Below the pieces are notes generated by a model. The model was not told the origin of the DNA, searched no databases, and saw nothing but the letters and a program-made list of their open reading frames with translations. This document shows, piece by piece, positions 62,718 to 64,000 of a stretch of DNA of 64,000 bases; position 1 is the stretch's first letter, and each line of letters begins with the position of its first letter. The DNA lies in assembly GCA_035277145.1 (NCBI GenBank), contig DATELA010000062.1, forward strand, positions 7,759 through 71,758, written 5' to 3'. Origin of the DNA: DASRAP01 sp035277145 (GTDB lineage: Bacteria; Gemmatimonadota; Gemmatimonadetes; Gemmatimonadales; Gemmatimonadaceae). The translations under genes and the position numbers were made by a program.

Positions 62718-63617
62718 ATGGTTCCGCGCCGCGACTCGGTCGCAATAGTCGGTGCCGGCGCGATGGGTGCTGCGCTCGCGCGCGCGCTGGATGCCGCTCG
62801 CATTCCTGTCGCCGCCGTTGCGAGTCGCCGGATGGGACGGGCGGAGTCGCTCGCGGCTGAGCTGCACGGTTCCGCGGCGGTCGCGCTCGACGCTGTCGGT
62901 GGATCGGCGCCGGTCATCCTGCTGACGGTTTCGGATTCGGCCATCGAGGAAGTTTGTGCGTCAATTCGCCCGACGGGCGGGGCGTTGGTTGCGCACGTGA
63001 GCGGCTTTCGCGACGTCGGCGCGTTGGAGCCCGCGCGAACGCTGGGTGCGCGCGTGGGCAGCATGCACCCACTGGCAGCCGTTGCGCGCGGTGACGGCGC
63101 GCCACGTCTCAGCGCGACCGAGTGCGTCGCGACGTTTCAAGGCGCGGCGTTCGCCATCGAAGGTGACGACGATGTTGCGCGCCGTTTGTCATCGATCGCA
63201 ACAGCGCTGGGCGGGAATCCGTTCCCGATCGTCGCGAGCGACAAGCCGCTGTATCATCTCGGCGCGTCGATGCTTGCTGCGTTCGCGGGTGGGCTGACGC
63301 AAATCACGTGGGACGGCATGCGAAAAGCCGGTGCGCCGAACGACATCGCGATCAGCGGGTCGTCGCACTTACTCCTCACGGTGGCGCGCAACATCGCGCG
63401 CACACAAACGCCTGCCGATGCACTTACTGGTCCGGTTGCACGGGGCGATGCCGATGGCGTACGGCGCCAGGCGCAGGCGGCCGGCGCGCTTTCGCGTGAA
63501 GCGCAAGACCTATATCGAATGCACGCCGCGCACAATATTGCCTTGGTGCACGGAGCCGGACGAATCGACGATGCAACGGCCGAGCGTTTGCGAGCGGCGC
63601 TTCGCGACAGCGAATAG
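62718..63617 (+). CDS. Rossmann-like DUF2520 protein
   Basis: A 299-residue NAD(P)-binding protein with an N-terminal Rossmann domain (AIVGAGAMGAALARALDAARIPVAAVASRR) and a C-terminal DUF2520 helical domain (HPLAAVARG, DKPLYHLGASMLAAFAGGL, GSSHLLLTVARNI). The fold resembles pyrroline-5-carboxylate and ketopantoate reductases. A panB gene begins 22 bp downstream on the same strand, so it may act in pantothenate synthesis, possibly as a ketopantoate reductase; this is inference. Family function is not established. Confidence 0.85.
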   Translation: MVPRRDSVAIVGAGAMGAALARALDAARIPVAAVASRRMGRAESLAAELHGSAAVALDAVGGSAPVILLTVSDSAIEEVCASIRPTGGALVAHVSGFRDVGALEPARTLGARVGSMHPLAAVARGDGAPRLSATECVATFQGAAFAIEGDDDVARRLSSIATALGGNPFPIVASDKPLYHLGASMLAAFAGGLTQITWDGMRKAGAPNDIAISGSSHLLLTVARNIARTQTPADALTGPVARGDADGVRRQAQAAGALSREAQDLYRMHAAHNIALVHGAGRIDDATAERLRAALRDSE

Positions 63618-63639
63618 TTCAGACGACGAATCACACTCA

Positions 63640-64000
63640 TGCCACGACTGACCGTACCTGAAATCGTTGCGATGAAGGCGAAGGGCAAGCGCATCGTGTC
63701 GCTCACCGCGTACGACGCGCCGATGGCGCGACTCGCCGAGCAATCGGGCGTGGACGTCATTCTCGTCGGCGATAGTCTCGGAATGACGGTGCTCGGAATG
63801 CAGACGACGCTCGAGGTCACCATGGACGACATGGTGCACCATTGCAAAGCGGTGATTCGCGGAAGCGAGCGTGCGCACGTTGTACTCGACATGCCGTTCA
63901 TGAGTTATCAGACGGGCGAAGACGACGCAGTACGCAACGCGGGCCGTGCACTGAAAGAAGGCGGATCTCAGAGTGTGAAGATCGAGGGTGGCGCGCGGCT
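63640..64000 (+). CDS. panB: 3-methyl-2-oxobutanoate hydroxymethyltransferase, partial
   Basis: PanB adds a hydroxymethyl group from methylene-tetrahydrofolate to 2-oxoisovalerate, giving ketopantoate in CoA synthesis. Only the first 120 codons are inside the window; the gene runs past the edge. Family motifs: MKAKGKRIVSLTAYDAPMARLAEQ, VDVILVGDSLGMTVLGMQTTLEVTMDDMVHHCKAV with the metal Asp residues, VVLDMPFMSYQ and SVKIEGGAR with the substrate Lys and Glu. Spacing suggests an operon with the DUF2520 gene. Confidence 0.95.

Overview
The window is GC-rich, densely coded chromosomal DNA from a Gram-negative-type (diderm) bacterium. Evidence for two membranes: a TamA-like barrel protein followed directly by TamB, an Lgt lipoprotein transferase, lipobox-bearing lipoproteins and many Sec signal peptides. 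Gene content (secreted hydrolases, a beta-propeller lipoprotein, a very long Ig-repeat protein, a GxxExxY gene inside CACGGA-word repeats, GTG and TTG starts) fits Gemmatimonadota or a relative, but that is inference: there is no rRNA gene to prove it. I see no tRNA, rRNA, CRISPR array, transposase or prophage. The window stops inside panB.

Layout. 0.2-4.7 kb (minus): a tight operon of a CopD/DUF2269-like membrane protein, GH29 alpha-L-fucosidase, beta-propeller lipoprotein and APC permease. 4.8-8.2 kb: a two-domain hydrolase (aspartoacylase-like plus metallo-beta-lactamase) divergent from a secreted amidohydrolase. 8.2-8.5 kb: a CACGGA-word repeat array. 8.7-14.2 kb: a 1.85-thousand-residue Ig-repeat protein ending in five repeats of about 225 residues. 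14.4-20.6 kb: DMT transporter, small membrane protein, CocE-type hydrolase, M61 peptidase and threonine dehydratase, with tandem and inverted repeats between them. 20.6-25.3 kb (minus): MgtC, short MutY, and a MoxR-type ATPase, GNAT and VWA group. 25.3-25.8 kb: a compact repeat-bounded GxxExxY element. 25.9-32.2 kb: molybdopterin oxidoreductase, argJ, YgfZ, GlcF. 32.1-38.1 kb (minus): fused GlcD-GlcE, Lon-N protein, a primary-type sigma factor with a clear promoter, aroB, cobalamin adenosyltransferase.

38.2-46.1 kb (plus): ferredoxin-NADP reductase, then TamA-like and TamB. 46.2-50.3 kb: a three-gene signalling block consisting of a GAF/PAS sensor without kinase, an NtrC-type regulator that has lost GAFTGA, and an unlisted 59-residue four-CxxC zinc-ribbon protein overlapping it by ATGA. 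50.3-54.0 kb: a DUF6941-like gene (minus), then an operon of DMT transporter, HAD phosphatase, CYTH enzyme, unknown protein and AcpS. 54.1-56.6 kb: a lipoprotein and a cytochrome c/FTR1 iron permease with a Fur-like palindrome just inside its reading frame. 56.4-62.6 kb (minus): an eight-gene run tenI-thiS-thiG-rsmB-rpe-tlpA-tsaD-lgt, whose lgt end overlaps the FTR1 gene by 122 bp. 62.7-64.0 kb: a DUF2520 gene and the start of panB.

The candidates for something not well described are (i) the GxxExxY repeat element and its gene-less relative 17 kb away and (ii) the sensor / GAFTGA-less regulator / mini zinc-ribbon block.
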